Origin: Platerodrilus igneus
Lineage: Eukaryota > Arthropoda > Insecta > Coleoptera > Lycidae
NCBI GenBank assembly: GCA_036346225.1
Contig: JARFIW010000453.1
Span: 2,542,001 to 2,606,000 of the forward strand
Reading direction: 5' to 3'
DNA: 64,000 nucleotides
This document shows positions 22,261-33,723 of the stretch, piece after piece; the first letter of the stretch is position 1; each line of letters begins with the position of its first letter. The position numbers and the translations under genes were made by a program. The notes below the pieces were generated by a model, which was not told where the DNA came from, did no database searches, and saw nothing but the letters and a program-made list of their open reading frames with translations.

Positions 22261-25255
22261 ATTGTTTATTAATTGAAACAAGTAAAAGCTTTAATCTTAT
22301 ATGACGTTCTGGGTTTATTTACATTTCTAGATATTGTGAGCGTATACAAGAACCTTCTAAACAATATTTTACTTTCCACAATAAATGGGGGTGTTTTTGA
22401 TGATATATTAAAACTATACTGCTAGTATGATGTTTGTTGGTCGTATTATAGCATGATGAATCTTGTCATTCAAAGCTTATTGGAACCTATTGCGCATATG
22501 ACGTCACCGCCATTCGATAATAATTATACTCTAGTAACCAGAACCTTACCGTTAAAAACGGGATATACTGTCGGCGTAAATTAGATTTGTTGGACGTAAC
22601 GGAAAATAGAGACAGTTGTATAGAACTCGGTTACCTGATAACATTAAAAAGTAGAGATACGTGCAAATAGAACAGGGGTTTTGATAGAAGTGGGTTTTAA
22701 GTGGGGATTTGAATGAATGTGCATTGAAAAGTGAGGTTCAACGTACAGAGCTCCAAAAAAAACTTAATTGTGTTAATGAAGGGAAAATGCGGCGATCGAC
22801 ATGTAAAATGAAAACAAGTGGCAGGATATGTTAATGAACGCCCGAACGCGGATATAATATCGGAAAAACGTTTGGAAAGATAGGTATAGGTCCTTGTGCG
22901 TCATCTCTCCATTCAATTGGAACTCTGTGGCATGTTCGGAGTCAGGGAGTTGCTGTGTTTGGATATATAAGTAATTATGATAGGAGAAATACCGATAGTT
23001 GTTAGAAATCCTGGAAAAAGTGAGTACCCTTATAATCTTTTACATAAAGTTTTGAAGGCATTATTATAAATTTTTCTATGCTTAATGGTTGTTATTTTGG
23101 TAATGAGAAATTAATGGAGTGAAAATGATTATTTGACTGGACTAATTAGTGACGGAACTGTATATAATAAGTCTAATATAAAAAAATTATTGTTGAAATT
23201 TAATGTTAGTAAAAGTACAAATCTAAGCTATTTTAGAAGAGACAATGAAAAGATACAAAGAAGTTGTGCTTTAATGTTGTAGTGTTTATTAGTTTATTAT
23301 AAACGACATTTCCAATAGTTTGGGATTTATAAATATCTTATAATTAAATATGAAAACAAGGAAAATTTGGACTGGTGAATAGTTTTGTCAATAACTTAGA
23401 TTTAAGTTTTTTAAGATGTTTTTGGGATTTATTTTAGCAGTACCTGGCCAGATTTGAGGTTACGAAATTGTCTTTAGGAAAGTATATTGTATGTGTATTG
23501 CAGTTATCTTGATATTAATAGAGGTTAAGCTTAGGTTAATTTTTAATTCAATTGATTTAGAAAATAGTTAAAGTTAGTGATTTGTAAAGCATCTACAGAT
23601 ACCTCAATGATAGTCTTATTTAAAAGGAGCATTTTAATTTGAGAAATTTATTTGTTTAAACCAACCTTATGATACCAAAACAAGGGAGTTCTTTGCGGAA
23701 TAACAGCCTTCCGAATAGAAATGACATCAAAAAGTTTCTGTGACAGACACTTTGGCGCTCCTCGATTTTGACACTAGGAAGACCGTTCATAGTAATTGTG
23801 AATGCAATGTAGAATTTTTGAATTGAGGCTTTGCTATTCATTATTTTTGTATTTCTTTATTTTTTATTTTATTTTCCTATTTTCCCAAAGGAACCCACTC
23901 CCGCACTACTTACTCAGTTGTCCGACGCACTCTTATATTGCTACAGTGTCTCAGCCCCTTCAGGACAAATCTGAATTTAATTTATTCAACGCTAATTTCA
24001 CCCGTAACAAATTTTAAGAAAAGTACATAAAATATGTAAAAAGGAAGGGATACTATCAATTTCTCCATGCTCTCATAGTTTTTGATTGGCAGATCATTTC
24101 TCAAGTGACACATTTCCTCGAAGAAATTGTCATTTTCCCAGTTTGAAAGAACTTAAGGGATCCACCATCTTTTTATGGCAATAGAGCAATCGAATGATAC
24201 TGTTCTTAGAGTATTGCGAATACAATCAGTATGAGAAAACAGCTTTGAGAATAAATGCGACACAATATAAGTTAATTTCTTAGAAATTTGAAGATTGAAC
24301 TGTAGTCCTACTTACAAAGGTTTTCAATACACGTTCAAAATAATTGCTCCCTCTGTCCATAAACACTATGAGTTAATATAAGGGTTAAATTCTACTTATG
24401 AGGTGCAATATCAGATCAAAACGATTTTCATGCCTTCGACGTTTAATTTATCGAATATTACATAGGCCTAATATTTGTTATAAGCTGTTGTGTTTAATCG
24501 CACTCGATTTTAAATTTATGCAAACGGAATTTATTTCTTGTTATTTTGATTGCAGGTATCTGTTTTAACAATAGCAGTTAGGATGTTTGGCTTTGTGTTT
24601 TTCTCATTTGCGTAATTATTAGGTTATGCGATAGAATATTTTGTGGCCGTTTTTAGATCGCTATTGTACGAGTAGCGATGGGGTTATGTTGCGCTGTGAT
24701 TACTGTTATTTATTTAATTATAGTATTATTTAATAATAAGATAAGTTTGTGGCAATTTTGAAGTATAGTTACTTTGGTAAAAATACGGAATATCTTGTTT
24801 GAAATTATATTTAAACGTGATAATTCTGGGAGTAGTTTGTTGAATGTTCAATGGTTGATAATCCTTAATAATTTTTTTACTATATTTAATAAAGGTTATC
24901 ACTCTAATTACGGTTGCTTAATCGAGGCAGTAACGTACATTACTTTAGAGAATTACTCGGTTCTTATCTCAATGATATTTGCAGAGTAAAAACCTTCAGT
25001 AAATTGTTATTTTATAAACGCGAATGAGGTTATATTGACTTATGGTTATTTTTAGAGTATATTCTGCAACTCTTTTGTTAAATTTTAATTGCATTTAAAA
25101 TTTTTGTTTTTAACAGTCCTCTAGTAGTTATCTGAACAAACGGCATTCTTGAATGGCATATGTTGGAGTGGTGGTAACACAAAATAATTTTAGAAACGCC
25201 CTAAAAATTGAGCATAAAGTATTTGAGAATAAAGCATTGTGATAGAAGTAACTCA

Positions 25256-25257
<2 letters not shown>
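22261..25257. other. AT-rich stretch without supported genes
   Basis: About 3 kb with no recognised coding or RNA feature. The 60-80-codon ORFs at 23656-24020 and 24774-24989 have composition typical of chance frames in AT-rich DNA. Confidence 0.4.

Positions 25258-25298
<41 letters not shown>
25258..25298. repeat. (TA)n microsatellite, left flank of Ty3/gypsy element 1
   Basis: About 20 TA units directly precede the 5' LTR. A matching (TA)n run follows the 3' LTR at 33634, so the element sits inside a TA tract. Confidence 0.95.
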
Positions 25299-25304
<6 letters not shown>

Positions 25305-26940
25305 GTCTAAGGGAGCTACTAAGAGTTATAAGGGTTGTTTAGTACAAGGTAGTATATGCCAAACAAAAATAATCCACATATTTGACCACATAAACTTAAA
25401 AATGTATGTTTGCCGTATTTTATGTATATTAAAATACCATTCAAAAATAGTAGTTGAAATTAAGTGCCAAAAGGTAATTTTAAAATGACTAAGTGACGTA
25501 GTAAGATGTGCAGTGCTCAAGGGTTTATGCCGAGTTTGAATTTTAAAAGCCTTTGAAAGTACATTTGCCGTCCAAAAGCCGGATGCGTCTGTGAATGTTT
25601 ACTATCAACATGCATCCAGGGTCAAGTGTAAATTATTTTGGTTTCATTTTATATAGAATCAACTTTTGGACAATATTTGTAAACCCAAAATTATTAGTTA
25701 TAACAACGTAAAATGTGATTGGTGGAATGTAAAGATTTAGGACATATATTAGAATTTAATGTGATTATGAAATTGTATAAAAGACATGAACTTTGGTATG
25801 TGCGACACGAACGTAGTTATTTGTTATGAACTTTAAGATGTAGTAGGCTAAGGGAGTTAACATGGTCGCCTTAGAGAGTAAACAAAGCAGATTATTTTCG
25901 AACCAATTTTGTAAAAAGACGTGTTTTCATAACTGTGCTAATTTGTATCAAGATATTTAAAAGTAAATAAAAGTAGTTGTTTTAAAAGGAGTTTCAATTG
26001 AATACAGTGGTAAAGAAACAAGCATCGGAAGTATAAAGTGAATAGTAGTGATTGTGCGACGGTAAATTATTGGATTTGGAGAGTGGTTTAAAGGTAGCAG
26101 GTCATCGAGAGTGAATATACATAGAAAGAAGTTGGATATTGGAGTGCGGTTTAGAGGTAGAAGGACATCGAGAGTGGTTATACATAGGAAAGAAGTTGGA
26201 TATTGGAGAGCGGTTTAAAGGTAGCAGGAGCATCGAGCAAAAAAGATACAGGAACGAGTAGATTGGGATTAGATACGGAGAAGCGGACGGATTTATAGAG
26301 AAAACAAGGATTCGAAGCGGAGATAAGCACAGGGGAAGTTGTAGCACTGATTTTTCTAAATTCTAAATTTGGGTTAATCATTTCAGGTATTGGGGAGCAG
26401 TTAAAATTCAAGGACACCTGGAGGCGGCACGGAAATTCAAGAACATCAGTGTGAAGACGCATACGGCGACAAGGATTTTGGGTCAGCAGTCAGAGAGGCA
26501 TCAACGGAGTATAGACCAGGTGAGTGTTGAAATATATCTTAATACGTCAAAAATAGGCATACAATTTTGGTAGTAATTTAATTTGGCATAAAGCAACTTT
26601 GATCTTATTAGAAATTTTGGCATATACAAAAGTAGAGTATCAATTTTAGTAGTAAAACAAAAGAGTGCACTTTGGTTGGACTTAGCACATCTACTTATAA
26701 CGGAACCCACTATAAGTAGTTGAACACCCTGAGATTAAGAGCTTAAATAGTCGAGGCATTGCAATAAATAATTAATTAAAGAACCAACCAAACGTTGCAA
26801 GTACGGGGCGTGCATTAGGTGTGCACATTTTAAAAATTTATAAAATAAAGAGTGAGTAACTGACAAGTAGCGAGATTTAATAATAGTAAAAGGGAAAGTG
26901 GACACATAATATAGGTTGAAGCCCAAAGTAGGGTAGAATA
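25299..26940 (+). repeat. 5' LTR of Ty3/gypsy element 1
   Basis: Starts tataatgtctaagggagc and ends gcccaaagtagggtagaata, matching the copy at 31931. Within it, three tandem ~61-64-bp repeats (tattggagagcggtttaaag and variants) lie at 26070-26232; the 3' LTR has four. Exact termini are uncertain by a few bases because of the TA flank. Confidence 0.9.
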
Positions 26941-26944
26941 TAGG

Positions 26945-26961
26945 TGGCGCCCAACGTGGGG
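26945..26961 (+). promoter_or_regulatory. Primer binding site, tRNA-Lys type
   Basis: TGGCGCCCAACGTGGGG lies four bases after the 5' LTR and matches the complement of a eukaryotic tRNA-Lys 3' end as I know it. It primes minus-strand DNA synthesis in this class. Confidence 0.8.
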
Positions 26962-27085
26962 CTGAAAAAAGGCTAGATTGAGTTGAAATTAGACAGAAAT
27001 AGTAGTAGGACACGGGAGCCTGAGATTAGGTGGGGCCCGTAGTTAGATATTTTCAGGCATACGAGTTCAAAGGCAGGCTGCAGAG

Positions 27086-28462
27086 ATGACGGACCCAGCA
27101 ATGAAACGGATTACGAGATCGGGACTGATATACGGAATTGAAGCAGAAATCACGACACTAAACGATGAAATTAGGACACAGGACATAGAATTAGACGCAG
27201 GAGGAGACATCCAGGAGACGGAGGCAAGGCAGACTGACCCGGAGGCGACAGACATGGACACGGACCAGGCGACGGCACCGGAGGTTAGGGTGGCAGAAAC
27301 CACTGGAAGCTTAGATCTTATACAAATCCTGATGAGTCTAAAAAACGATTTTAAAACTTCACACACGGAACTGAAGACGGAATTAACGAACAAATTTGAA
27401 ACGTCACAGAAGGAACGAAAAGAAGCACACACGGAAATAATGAACCTAATTGACGGATGGCGGACAGAGATTAAGACTACACGCGCGAAACTAAAAACGG
27501 ATATAACTAACATGACTGCAGAAACACACACGGAACTACAAACGGACGTAACAGACAAAACTGAACAGTCGCGGACAGAGGTAAAGACATCACACACGGA
27601 GAAACAAACGGAGTTAACAGACCAGACTGCAGAAACACATACGGAACTACAAACGGACCTAACAGACAAAACCGAACAGTCGCGGACAGAGGTAAAGACA
27701 TCACACACGGAGAAACAAACGGAGTTAACAGACCAGACTGCAGAAACACATACGGAACTACAAACGGACCTAACGGACAAAATCGAAGAGTCGCGGACAG
27801 AGGACGAACGAAGGACGGAATTACAAGACAACGTAGACCGCGTAGATGAGACTAAAATTACACGGGTACAATTGCAGGGACAGACACAGCACTTGACACC
27901 GAAATTGGGCGCGGACGACATGGTATTACTACTCACAGGACAAGTGGTACTAAATGTAAAAACACTACGGAAATTTTTAGGCGTCATGACAAACTTCGAT
28001 TTAGCAACGGCACTGGAGGCAAAAACACGGACTAGTCATTGGGATCAAAACCGGGGTTATAGGGATGACAACCGACGACATACGTACCACGAACAGAGAC
28101 CCAACCATAGACAGGACAATTTCCATCACGAACATCGACCCAGCTACCGACAGGACTATTTTAACCACGGACACCGAAATCACTGGGGACACGACGGAAA
28201 CAGGAGACCATACTACAATAGGGAACACCGGGAGAACGACTTACAAAGACAAAACAGGTACCAGCGCGACGACAACGCGGATGACGGTCGAAATACAGGG
28301 GGCGGTACACAGCACGGATATAGCCGGACGGACAGGGACGCGAACGTCCACCACATAACGACCAGCGCATGGACTCAGGACACGGATCAAATTGAAGTGG
28401 TGCAGATACACGAGGCACCCTCAGAAAAAAAAAACGCAAATTTTGGAAGAACGAATGTATAG
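27086..28462 (+). CDS. Gag-like protein of Ty3/gypsy element 1, with 37-residue tandem repeats
   Basis: 458 codons, uninterrupted, in the gag position. Residues ~95-250 are a Thr/Glu/Lys-rich, probably helical segment made of tandem 37-residue (111-bp) units beginning near nucleotides 27515, 27626 and 27737, with core THTELQTDLTDKTEQSRTEV. Only a short piece (TLRKFLGVMTNFDLATALEA, ~310-330) resembles the end of a Ty3 capsid; the rest of the capsid fold is not recognisable. The C-terminal ~120 residues are very rich in His, Arg, Tyr, Asn and Asp (for example HHEHRPSYRQDYFNHGHRN), presumably nucleic-acid-binding in place of CCHC zinc knuckles, which are absent. Possible internal deletion plus repeat expansion. 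The codon usage is GC-richer than its surroundings. Confidence 0.75.
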   Translation: MTDPAMKRITRSGLIYGIEAEITTLNDEIRTQDIELDAGGDIQETEARQTDPEATDMDTDQATAPEVRVAETTGSLDLIQILMSLKNDFKTSHTELKTELTNKFETSQKERKEAHTEIMNLIDGWRTEIKTTRAKLKTDITNMTAETHTELQTDVTDKTEQSRTEVKTSHTEKQTELTDQTAETHTELQTDLTDKTEQSRTEVKTSHTEKQTELTDQTAETHTELQTDLTDKIEESRTEDERRTELQDNVDRVDETKITRVQLQGQTQHLTPKLGADDMVLLLTGQVVLNVKTLRKFLGVMTNFDLATALEAKTRTSHWDQNRGYRDDNRRHTYHEQRPNHRQDNFHHEHRPSYRQDYFNHGHRNHWGHDGNRRPYYNREHRENDLQRQNRYQRDDNADDGRNTGGGTQHGYSRTDRDANVHHITTSAWTQDTDQIEVVQIHEAPSEKKNANFGRTNV

Positions 28463-28567
28463 GATTAAAGGTCGACGTGGTTTATAGTTTAAAAGACTTA
28501 TTGTTAAATAATTATAATTTGAATAAAAGAACCTTTTGTTCATTAATATTAGTTTAAGTGAGTGTTT
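28463..28567. other. Gag-pol junction of element 1
   Basis: About 100 AT-rich bases with stops in all frames separate the gag stop from the protease. How pol is expressed is not clear from the sequence. Confidence 0.4.
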
Positions 28568-29278
28568 ATATGTTGCTTTAGTTGATAGTGGTTCACAGTT
28601 GTCGCTGGTAGATGAGAGGGTGGTGATAAAACATGCTGATTTTTAAAAGGAAGAATAGAAGCGATTGATGGGGTTAATTTATGGTCGGCAATGAATAAAA
28701 AGTTAACTACGATTTATAGGATCATCCGTGTACCGATATTTGTAGGGGATAAAAATGCAGGAGTGGCAGAGTTTTTAATTACAAAGGGGTTGCATATAGA
28801 TTTCATATTAGGAATGGATTTTATAGAGGATTTTGGATTGAATATAGATGGTAAGGATAGGTCGATTCGAATTTTTGATAAAGATAAGTTATGGATGGTG
28901 TCTACGGTCAGTGAGGAATATAGGAATGGAGATAATATAGATAAGTCGGGATTAGGAATGGATAGGACAAGTGATTATAGACAGGTTAAAGTACGATTAT
29001 GTAATATGTTTGTGAGATTAATTAAGGATGAACAGATTGGAAAAGTGAGTATTGAGATAAAGGCGAAGCTAGAAGAATTATTTAATAAATATGTAGGGTT
29101 ATTTAATGAAGAGCCAAGATTGGCGAGGCGATATATGCATAAGTTAGAGGTCACGGAAGACAACGGGTTTAATACAAAGGTGTATCCAATTCCGTTTGCT
29201 ATTAGAAATAGGGTTAAAGCCGAGATTAACAAGATGTTACGAGATGGAATAATAGAACCAGCAAAACTCAATATGTGA
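28568..29278 (+). pseudogene. Protease and RT N-terminus of element 1 (frame broken)
   Basis: CLYVALVDSGSQLSLVDERV at 28568-28625 is a retropepsin active site of D-S-G type. The frame breaks at a T5 run near 28643, and the rest (from GRIEAIDG, including FILGMDFIEDFG) runs in the 28691-29278 frame, ending YPIPFAIRNRVKAEINKML followed by the start of the RT (DGIIEPA). A second break occurs at the A4 run near 29266. Both breaks are explained by one missing base in a homopolymer. The product would be the aspartic protease that processes Gag-Pol. Confidence 0.8.
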
Positions 29279-29677
29279 ACCCGGTAGTTATTGTTCCTAA
29301 ACCCAATAAAAGGGATATAAGGATTTGTTTGGATGCGAGGAAGTTGAATTCGATTACGAAACCGCAGTATGAACAACCGCAGGGGTTGGATAACTTGTTG
29401 TACAAAGTGTACGAGATGAAGTTTTCAGTAAATTAGATTTAAAAATTCATTTTGGTTAATTCCGTTGCATGAAGACAGTAAGAAGTTTACAGGGTTTAGT
29501 ATTGAAGGAGATTTACATGTTTTCTGTAGTTCCGTTTGGGTTAAGTAGTTCTTCAGCAGCACTTGTAAGGGCCATGCAGAAGCTGTTTAACGAGTACGAA
29601 TGTTTCTGTTCGCACTATGTGGATGATTTGTTGATTTTTCAAGGAACGAACAAGAACACCTGGAGCATTTAGAAAAG
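29279..29677 (+). pseudogene. Reverse transcriptase palm of element 1 (frame broken)
   Basis: Frames changing near 29418, 29452 and 29640 give in succession NPVVIVPKPNKRDIRICLDA RKLNSITKP, SKLDLK-type sequence, then SVVPFGLSSSSAALVRAMQK and HYVDDLLIF with the YVDD catalytic pair. The order and content are those of a Ty3/gypsy RT. The breaks fall in T runs (at 29418, 29452 and 29640), each one base short of the expected frame. Catalytic residues themselves are intact. Confidence 0.85.
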
Positions 29678-31675
29678 GTGATCCAGAGGCTGGACGAAGG
29701 GGGTTTGAAGTTGAACGTGGAGAAATGCGAGTTGTTCAAGAACAAAGTTACATATTTAGGGTTTGAAATCAGTGAGAATGGGATGAAAATTTGTAATAAA
29801 AGGTTGGACGAGTTGAAAAATATTGCTCAACCAAAGAACGTGAGAGGATTACGAGGGTTTTTAGGGGTTCTAAATTATTATAAACGGTTTATACCGCGAT
29901 ATTCCGAGTTGTGTGTGCCGTTGGTGAGTTTATTGAAGAAAAATGAAAGATGGAAATGGACTGCTGATCGAGAGAAGGCGTTTCAGGATTTGAAAAGTAC
30001 GTTTTATAAAGAGTTGTCATTAAAATATCCAAATTTCAAAGACGAATTTATTTTAAGAACGGATGCGTCGAAATATGCGATAGGGGCTGAGTTGGTGCAG
30101 ATCCAGGACGGAGCTGAGGTACCAATTGTATTTATTTCGAGGGTATTAAAAGACTGCGAAACCAGATATGCGACGGCAGAGAAGGAAATGTTGGCTATAG
30201 TATATGCAGTGAAAAAGTTGCGTTTTTATCTGCTAGGTAACAAATTTTTAATAGAATCCGACAACACGGTGGTAACATTTATGAAGAAAAAGGAGTTTCT
30301 AAACAGCAGGTTGTACAGATGGGCGTTAGTATTACAGGAATACGATTTTGAAATCAAGCACAAACCAGGCAAGGAGAATGTGACGGCGGATTTTCTAAGC
30401 AGACCGCAAGTGGAAGAGAATAAAGACGTGAAGGATTGTTTAGTTGCTTTGCAGGAGTTCAGGGATGTTGGTCGGTGGACAAACGCCAAGCTTATGGAAA
30501 CGCAAAGGCACAGTGAGGTGAGCTCGATCCGCGAGAGATTAACAAGTGAAAATGTGGAGGAGTACCGTGGATTTACCATCGTAGGGCAGTTCGTAGTAAA
30601 AAGAATAGGTGAGGCAGAGCTGGTAGTGGTATCCAGAGACGCGGCTGTGGAAATTATAGATGAAATTCATTTAAATTTTGGACATATAGGCATAAGAAAA
30701 ACATTTTTGGTATTCAGGGAGGCATTTTATGCACGGAACGATATCACGGTGGTTAAAGAGAGGATTAATCGTTGCAAAATTTGTATCTTAGGGAAAGACA
30801 AGAACGTGGCGTTGCAGAATGTACCGATGAGTGTGAGCGTGAGCGGACCATTGGAATTGGTAGCTATTGATTACTTAAGCAACCTGATTACGAGTGAACA
30901 GGGGTATCGGCACATATTAGTAATGGTGGACGTTTTTTCAAAATTTGTTAAATTATTTCCGGCAAGGCGAAGCAACACGGTGCATGCTTTACAGTCGATT
31001 AAAGAATTTGGAAGCCAGGTAGGGAGAGTGGAAAGGATTTTGGTGGACAACGCAACTTATTTTAACAACCAAAGATTTAGGAACGGGTTAAATCGAGCGC
31101 ACATTAAGGTGTCATTTAGCAGTATACGGCATCCGAAAGCAAATCCATGCGAACGATATATACGGGAGGTAATAAAATATCTACGGTTAGCAACGCAAGA
31201 GCACCATAATAGATGGGTTAGATATCTGCCGCAGATTGAAAATTTCATGAATTGTGTACCGAGTTCAGTGACAAAAACGTGTCCGATAACATTGATTCGG
31301 AGGATTATACCAGCTAGGCCATGGAGGGAAGAAGTCGAGGTACAAGACATCACAGAGTTGTTGGGCAGTGTTAGACGTAGGATCGAAAGGATGCAGCGTA
31401 GGGATATCGAGCGGAGGTGTAGCAGGATCAAAAAAAGGACGACTTTTGAAATAGGAGATATGGTGGTTGTGAAAAGGTTAAGAGTTTCGAACCGCGACAG
31501 GAACATTTGCGCGAAGTTGTTGTTTCCTTATGAAGGGCCGTACAAGATTACGCGTATTTTTGCGGAAGGAAATACATTTGAATTAGCTACTATGACAGGG
31601 GAATATCGTGGGCGTTTTCACTTGGAAAATCTATACCCATATAAGGTTGTACAGGAAGAGGGTTTAGTAGAATAG
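29678..31675 (+). CDS. RT thumb, RNase H and integrase of Ty3/gypsy element 1
   Basis: A 665-codon open frame. Residues 1-90: end of RT (KVTYLGFEIS, RGLRGFLGVLNYYKRFIP). 120-245: RNase H (LRTDASKYAIGAEL with D129, D195) ending in the connection ADFLSRP. 325-370: integrase zinc domain with H331, H336, C366, C369. 395-500: catalytic core with D398, D457 and E492 (HPKANPCERY). After ~560 comes a basic C-terminal region (RRRIERMQRRDIERRC and a GDMVVVKR SH3-like strand). All catalytic residues are present and the frame is uninterrupted. The true start is upstream in the broken RT; the first Met here is only where the open frame begins. Confidence 0.92.
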   Translation: MIQRLDEGGLKLNVEKCELFKNKVTYLGFEISENGMKICNKRLDELKNIAQPKNVRGLRGFLGVLNYYKRFIPRYSELCVPLVSLLKKNERWKWTADREKAFQDLKSTFYKELSLKYPNFKDEFILRTDASKYAIGAELVQIQDGAEVPIVFISRVLKDCETRYATAEKEMLAIVYAVKKLRFYLLGNKFLIESDNTVVTFMKKKEFLNSRLYRWALVLQEYDFEIKHKPGKENVTADFLSRPQVEENKDVKDCLVALQEFRDVGRWTNAKLMETQRHSEVSSIRERLTSENVEEYRGFTIVGQFVVKRIGEAELVVVSRDAAVEIIDEIHLNFGHIGIRKTFLVFREAFYARNDITVVKERINRCKICILGKDKNVALQNVPMSVSVSGPLELVAIDYLSNLITSEQGYRHILVMVDVFSKFVKLFPARRSNTVHALQSIKEFGSQVGRVERILVDNATYFNNQRFRNGLNRAHIKVSFSSIRHPKANPCERYIREVIKYLRLATQEHHNRWVRYLPQIENFMNCVPSSVTKTCPITLIRRIIPARPWREEVEVQDITELLGSVRRRIERMQRRDIERRCSRIKKRTTFEIGDMVVVKRLRVSNRDRNICAKLLFPYEGPYKITRIFAEGNTFELATMTGEYRGRFHLENLYPYKVVQEEGLVE

Positions 31676-31930
31676 TTGTTATATAGTTCATGCGACGGAA
31701 AGTTTAGTTTTGTTTTAGTTTATAAGGTAGGTTAGTATGTAGTATAGTGAGACAGACATGTTGAGAATTAAAAATAGGGGTTGAATAATTAAAATATGTA
31801 GGAATCCGAAAAGGGGTTTGTGTAAAGAGGAAAGAGGGGGTTTGATTTTAAATAAAACTAGAAATTATGTACACCAGGAAAGAGTAAAGCCGACGCAATT
31901 TCCAATTTCATTCAAAATCAGTGGGGCCAA
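31676..31930 (+). other. 3' untranslated region and polypurine tract of element 1
   Basis: No ORF with a known domain. Purine-rich runs (gaggaaagaggggg near 31818 and gtggggcc just before the LTR) fit a plus-strand primer. Confidence 0.55.
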
Positions 31931-33633
31931 TATAATGTCTAAGGGAGCTACTAAGAGTTATAAGGGTTGTTTAGTACAAGGTAGTATATGCCAAACAAAA
32001 ATAATCCACATATTTGACCACATAAACTTAAAAATGTATGTTTGCCGTATTTTATGTATATTAAAATACCATTCAAAAATAGTAGTTGAAATTAAGTGCC
32101 AAAAGGTAATTTTAAAATGACTAAGTGACGTAGTAAGATGTGCAGTGCTCAAGGGTTTATGCCGAGTTTGAATTTTAAAAGCCTTTGAAAGTACATTTGC
32201 CGTCCAAAAGCCGGATGCGTCTGTGAATGTTTACTATCAACATGCATCCAGGGTCAAGTGTAAATTATTTTGGTTTCATTTTATATAGAATCAACTTTTG
32301 GACAATATTTGTAAACCCAAAATTATTAGTTATAACAACGTAAAATGTGATTGGTGGAATGTAAAGATTTAGGACATATATTAGAATTTAATGTGATTAT
32401 GAAATTGTATAAAAGACATGAACTTTGATATGTGCGACACGAACGTAGTTATTTGTTATGAACTTTAAGATGTAGTAGGCTAAGAGAGTTAACATGGTCG
32501 CCTTAGAGAGTAAACAAAGCAGATTATTTTCGAACCAATTTTGTAAAAAGACGTGTTTTCATAACTGTGCTAATTTGTATCAAGGTATTTAAAAGTAAAT
32601 AAAAGTAGTTGTTTTAAAAGGAGTTTCAATTGAATACAGTGGTAAAGAAACAAGCATCGGAAGTATAAAGTGAATAGTAGTGATTGTGCGACGGTAAATT
32701 ATTGGATTTGGAGAGTGGTTTAAAGGTAGCAGGTCATCGAGAGTGGTTATATAGATTTGAAGTGATATTGGAGAGCGGTTTAAAAGGTAGCAGGACATCG
32801 AGAGTGGATATACATAGAAAGAAGTTGGATATTGGAGTGCGGTTTAGAGGTAGAAGGACATCGAGAGTGGTTATACATAGGAAAGAAGTTGGATATTGGA
32901 GAGCGGTTTAAAGGTAGCAGGAGCATCGAGCAAAAAAGATACAGGAACGAGTAGATTGGGATTAGATACGGAGAAGCGGACGGATTTATAGAGAAAACAA
33001 GGATTCGAAGCGGAGATTAGCACAGGGGAAGTTGTAGCACTGATTTTTCTAAATTCTAAATTTGGGTTAATCATTTCAGGTATTGGGGAGCAGTTAAAAT
33101 TCAAGGACACCTGGAGGCGGCACGGAAATTCAAGAACATCAGTGTGAAGACGCATACGGCGATAAGGATTTTGGGTCAGCAGTCAGAGAGGCATCAACGG
33201 AGTATAGACCAGGTGAGTGTTGAAATATATCTTAATACGTCAAAAATAGGCATACAATTTTGGTAGTAATTTAATTTGGCTTAAAGCAACTTTGATCTTA
33301 TTAGAAATTTTGGCATATACAAAAGTAGAGTATCAATTTTAGTAGTAAAACAAAAGAGTGCACTTTGGTTGGACTTAGCACATCTACTTATAACGGAACC
33401 CACTATAAGTAGTTGAACACCCTGAGATTAAGAGCTTAAATAGTCGAGGCATTGCAATAAATAATTAATTAAAGAACCAACCAAACGTTGCAAGTACGGG
33501 GCGTGCATTAGGTGTGCACATTTTAAAAATTTATAAAATAAAGAGTGAGTAACTGACAAGTAGCGAGATTTAATAATAGTAAAAGGGAAAGTGGACACAT
33601 AATATAGGTTGAAGCCCAAAGTAGGGTAGAATA
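31931..33633 (+). repeat. 3' LTR of Ty3/gypsy element 1
   Basis: Matches the 5' LTR with about six substitutions. It has four copies of the ~61-64-bp internal repeat (32702-32930) against three in the 5' LTR, which accounts for the length difference (1703 against 1642 bp). Confidence 0.92.
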
Positions 33634-33672
33634 ATATATATGTATATATATATATATATATATAGATATATA

Positions 33673-33721
<49 letters not shown>
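33634..33721. repeat. (TA)n microsatellite between Ty3/gypsy element 1 and a Penelope fragment
   Basis: TA units with a few G and C interruptions. The 61-codon Tyr-Ile ORF read from the minus strand here is a by-product. Confidence 0.95.
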
Positions 33722-33722
<1 letters not shown>

Positions 33723-33723
33723 A

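Larger units (their letters stand above)
25299..33633 (+). mobile_element. Ty3/gypsy LTR retrotransposon 1, young, near full length
   Basis: LTRs at 25299-26940 and 31931-33633 bracket a primer site, a repeat-rich gag, protease, RT, RNase H and integrase in canonical Ty3/gypsy order. The LTRs differ at only about six substitutions by eye, plus one copy of an internal ~61-bp repeat, indicating a recent insertion. A purine-rich tract (gtggggcc at 31921-31928) precedes the 3' LTR. No env-like gene is present. The pol reading frame is broken several times, each time in a homopolymer. Target duplication cannot be read because both flanks are (TA)n. Confidence 0.93.

Noticed and set aside
27067..27987. 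306-codon minus-strand ORF rich in Ser, Val and Cys
   Set aside because: It is the antisense of the repetitive gag of Ty3/gypsy element 1; its length follows from the low stop frequency opposite that codon usage.
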